A stretch of DNA of 64,000 nt from positions 73,643,571-73,707,570 of the forward strand of contig CM054183.1 in assembly GCA_028829895.1 (NCBI GenBank), read 5' to 3'. The position numbers and the translations under genes were made by a program. The notes beneath the pieces are model-generated. The model was not told the origin of the DNA and ran no database searches. It saw only the letters and a list, made by a program, of their open reading frames with translations. The stretch is from Sinotaia quadrata (Eukaryota; Mollusca; Gastropoda; Architaenioglossa; Viviparidae). This document shows positions 60,850-64,000 of this stretch, piece after piece. How positions within the stretch are numbered: the first letter of the stretch is position 1; each line of letters starts with the position of its first letter.

Positions 60850-62370
60850 GATGCTGTAGTAGTTAGTAGAGCTGTCTTATCATGGTTAAAGGGAAAGTTG
60901 TAGAGTGGTGATAAAGAATGGTGGCCGGTGCGTCCATGACGTATGATGTCTGGCCGGTAGAGGTATACAGTAGCTCGGTTTTCCGTGAGCTATTGCTGTG
61001 ACGGTTTGTGTTGCTATCTTCTTGGTTGTTGTTCTCGTAGGTGTCTCAGGTGTTGGAAGCGAAGAGGGTGAGTGGGGGTATCTTACAGAGCCCAGGCTAG
61101 TACCACACAAGGATTTATCTAGTGGGTAAACATGTACAAACCCCAGTCCTTCTTTTCTGGTGTTGTTGTCATGGTTGTTGTTGTCACTGTCCTTGTGTTG
61201 TCCTTTAGGATGTGCATAGATTGAGGCAGAAGGCCAGTAGAGGTCATCTAGTATAGGTGTATCATGTCCACAATGGGGTGGTTGAAAATCCCCACTGCGT
61301 ATATTATAGCCATGTGGTTTATTGTTGTCTTCTGTGTTTCTGTTGGTGGTGGTGTGTATATATCTTTCTTATTTTATATTTTTGGTTCTATGTTCTCTGG
61401 TTGTTTCTGGATGTGTGATGGTGGTCTTCTATTTTTCTCCCTTGTGTTTCACCTGTGTCTTTTTCTTTTTCGGTTGTTGGTGTTGGATTGGCTGGGGAAA
61501 TTGCTGGCTCGGATAAGGGTGAAAGAAGAGAAGCCTCATGGACCCTTGAATAATTTTCGAGGGCGGCTTCAATTTCTGCCAGTGTGTCAGTTGATGGCTG
61601 CCTTTCCAGTATTGGTGGGTTTTCTTGACTTTCCTGGCTGGTTTGGTTATTTTTATAATGAATAGTAATATTTTTAGTTTGTGTACTCGGTCAGTGTTGT
61701 TGATTTTTCCTGCTTTTATGGTAGCCTGTATTTTTCTCCTCTGTTTTAGCTGTTGCAGTCTATAAAACACTCTTTTCTTGGTTATGTGATTGTCTGAGAG
61801 GAGTTGACTTTCATTTTAAGTGATATTTTCCCGACGATGTGAGTAGTAGTTTCTTTCTCACATGCTGTCTTGGCTGCGATTTGTGATTCTTGTTCTGTCG
61901 TTGGTGGTTTTTGGTTTTCCTGGAAGTAGTTTGTGATGATTTGCAGACTTCAAGAATTGCTTCTTCTTTACTTGATTCAGTGTTTAATTTCGACCATAGT
62001 ATTGAATGTTGTCTAGTACAGTGTAGCCATAGTGTTGAATGTTGTCCAGTACAGTGTAGCCATAGTGTTGAATGTTGTCCAGTACAGTGTAGCCATAGTG
62101 TTGAATGTTGTCCAGTACAGTGTAGCCATAGTATTGAATGTTGTCCAGTACAGTGTAGCCATAGTGTTGAATGTTGTCCAGTACAGTGTAGCCATAGTAT
62201 TGAATGTTGTCCAGTACAGTGTAGCCATAGTGTTGTTATCTTTTGTAAGACTTTCGTAAGTATCTGTGTCATTTCTTCTGCCACAGCATTCCTGGCGATG
62301 GCACTTGCTGCAGAGTGGCCTTCTTTTTCACCCTGACAATAGCTTGGGAGGTGAACTGGTTTTAGCACTT
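60850..62370 (-). mobile_element. Decayed Thr/Gln/Lys-rich element (LINE ORF1-like), copy 2, with internal minisatellite
   Basis: Homologous to 52384-53990 through the 61050-61350 block and the LGSVRYPHSPSSL peptide. Reading downward on the minus strand: MLKPVHLPSYCQGEKEGHSA, AEEMTQILTKVLQKI, an expanded 11-residue repeat, then SKEEAILEVCKSS. Hydrophilic Lys/Thr/Gln-rich frames broken by frameshifts follow. It resembles the low-complexity ORF1 of non-LTR retrotransposons; no reverse transcriptase is in the window. Confidence 0.45.
61994..62237 (-). repeat. 33-bp in-frame minisatellite inside the ORF1-like frame, 7 copies
   Basis: The unit is TGTTGTCCAGTACAGTGTAG then CCATAGTGTTGAA (LWLHCTGQHST on the minus strand). 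Copies differ only at a G/A site. It keeps three frames open, including plus-strand ones. Confidence 0.97.
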
Positions 62371-63546
62371 GTGCATTTTATTTCCATTGTTTTCCATATT
62401 CAGTTAATCTGCAGGATTGAAAGCTGAGTGCGATCTGTCTCTCTGGAGGAATAGGGCGTAGTGATGAGTGCTTTCTACGCAATACATTTTTCTTCAAACC
62501 TTCCATACTCCCCTAACACATAAATGTCTACATAAACTCCATTGACTACTCATTTTAGAACATTAATTGGTGCAATTAAATTTATTTTATTTTATTTAAC
62601 TGCTGCATGTCTATCTCCAGCTGTTAGTGAAATTATTAGCGTTTATCTTCAGCTTTATTGACCTTACCAGAAATTGTACAAGCTGCAATGAAATTACTTG
62701 TATCTTATCTTACGTTTACTGGGTGTCATTCCTCACAAGTGGACAAAGTACGAGAGCCATCCAGTGAGAATTAATGCACAACAGGAATTGAATGAGAGAC
62801 TGGTTCGATTCTGTAAACTTCTTCATTCAGCTAGAGGATAGGCAGGACGTTTTAGACTTGATCGATCCCAGGCAATATCTGTTTGAACTTAATAATTTGC
62901 TGCCGGCCATTCTTGTAGATATGTCATAATCATGATGTAGACTGATGCTCTTTAACTTAAATAAGAAATTGCTTTTTAATTTTATCAATGAAGTAGATTT
63001 GCACTTTTGTATCTGTCAGTTCAACATTTCTCTGCCCATTCCTATTTTTATAACGTTCACTAGTCTTGCATTTTTGCATCATATCACGATACATTTTAGA
63101 ATTCCTTACAATTTGTACAGACGAACAAAGATCATTTCAGAATACACGTGACTATTTCTAACACTTAAGAAAAATGCAATTCATTACACAAATGTCTTCA
63201 TTTTAATGTAACTCAAAAAGTCTTTAAAATAATATTTCTTTCGGTAAACTTAGATTAAAATATGATAAATAGAGAAATAACCTCCGCCATTTCGAGTCAT
63301 GATGCAAGCTCTCCAATAGTGAATGAACCAATCACTCAGGAGCTAAAAGAGAGCCTTATTATATACTTCTGCTTATTCTAGTAAACTAGTTGGATACACT
63401 TTCTTAACTATTTTCTTGTAATAATTTACTGATTATAAACTTTTTTTAGTTTTAAATTACTTTTTTTCAAAAGTTTCGCCTGTTTCGGAAATCAGATTCC
63501 TACATTTATCTGACTAGCAGTAGATGAACGAACGCAGATATATGCA
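62371..63546. other. Intergenic, nothing recognised
   Basis: AT-rich, no supported feature. Confidence 0.5.
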
Positions 63547-64000
63547 GCGTACTATGACTGACAGTAGACGAAAGCACACTTACACACAGCGTACTATGAC
63601 TGACAGTAGACGAAAGCACACTTACACACAGCGTACTATGACTGACAGTAGACGAAAGCACACTTACACACAGCGTACTATGACTGACAGTAGACGAAAG
63701 CACACTTACACACACTGCGTACTATGACTGACAGTAGACGAAAGCACACTTACACACAGCGTACTATGACTGACAGTAGACGAAAGCACACTTACAGACA
63801 GCGTACTATGACTGACAGTAGACGAAAGCACACTTACACACAGCGTACTATGACTGACAGTAGACGAAAGCACACTTACACGCAGCGTACTATGACTGAC
63901 AGTAGACGAAAGCACACTTACACGCAGCGTACTATGACTGACAGTAGACGAAAGCACACTTACACGCAGCGTACTATGACTGACAGTAGACGAAGGCACA
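63547..64000. repeat. 42-bp minisatellite, about 11 copies, running off the window end
   Basis: The unit is GCGTACTATGACTGACAGTA then GACGAAAGCACACTTACACACA. Variants (CACG for CACA) cluster in the last copies. Antiparallel 14-residue repeat frames are by-products of the period. Confidence 0.98.

Noticed and set aside
63506..64000. VSHSTLCVSVLSST repeat protein
   Set aside because: The 42-bp period keeps frames open on both strands; no other coding evidence.
63547..64000. Possible CRISPR array (and likewise for 26675-27315 and 35002-35240)
   Set aside because: Units are contiguous tandem copies without unique spacers, in a eukaryotic genome.

Overview
This 64 kb window is nuclear DNA of an animal with spliced genes. 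It is AT-rich, has long introns, and is crowded with microsatellites, minisatellites and decayed transposable elements. The one gene I can name encodes a PDZ-containing (neuronal-type) nitric oxide synthase, which places the sequence in Metazoa. The repeat landscape and the multi-copy orphan protein copy fit a lophotrochozoan, most likely a mollusc and possibly a cephalopod. That placement is inference and was not tested.

Region 1 (1-18981, minus strand) is the 5' part of the NOS gene. Eight coding exons can be joined at splice sites with consistent phase: 18981-18817, 16152-15097, 13370-13234, 11848-11686, 11155-11064, 9452-9311, 5859-5720 and 1199-1025. They encode the first 690 residues: the PDZ domain, a long Ser/Thr/Gln-rich linker, the CxxxxC zinc motif, the heme-binding Cys region and most of the oxygenase core, ending at a donor site. 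The calmodulin site and the reductase half must lie beyond position 1. The introns hold a broken copy of an orphan multi-copy gene (1689-2988), an LTR-like promoter/poly(A) segment and many tandem repeats.

Region 2 (18982-64000) lies upstream of the NOS start codon and contains no gene I recognise. It holds about 25 separate tandem-repeat arrays (units of about 25-85 bp). It also holds a complete non-autonomous hAT element with 16-bp terminal inverted repeats and a perfect 8-bp target duplication (21580-22212), and a second hAT-like MITE inserted into a minisatellite (25850-26102). Other elements are two direct copies of a 1-kb dispersed repeat, an inverted pair of LTR-like segments 22 kb apart, and a decayed BED-type hAT transposase carrying a fivefold 75-bp in-frame duplication (57280-58841). 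There are also two diverged copies of a Thr/Asn/Gln-rich, LINE ORF1-like element (52384-53990 and 60850-62370). Any promoter and 5' untranslated exons of NOS should lie somewhere here, but I cannot place them.

I found no multi-gene system. The most informative points are the architecture of the PDZ-NOS gene (split PDZ domain, conserved beta-finger, GC-AG intron, duplicated 5' splice site) and how minisatellites arise inside, or are interrupted by, transposons.
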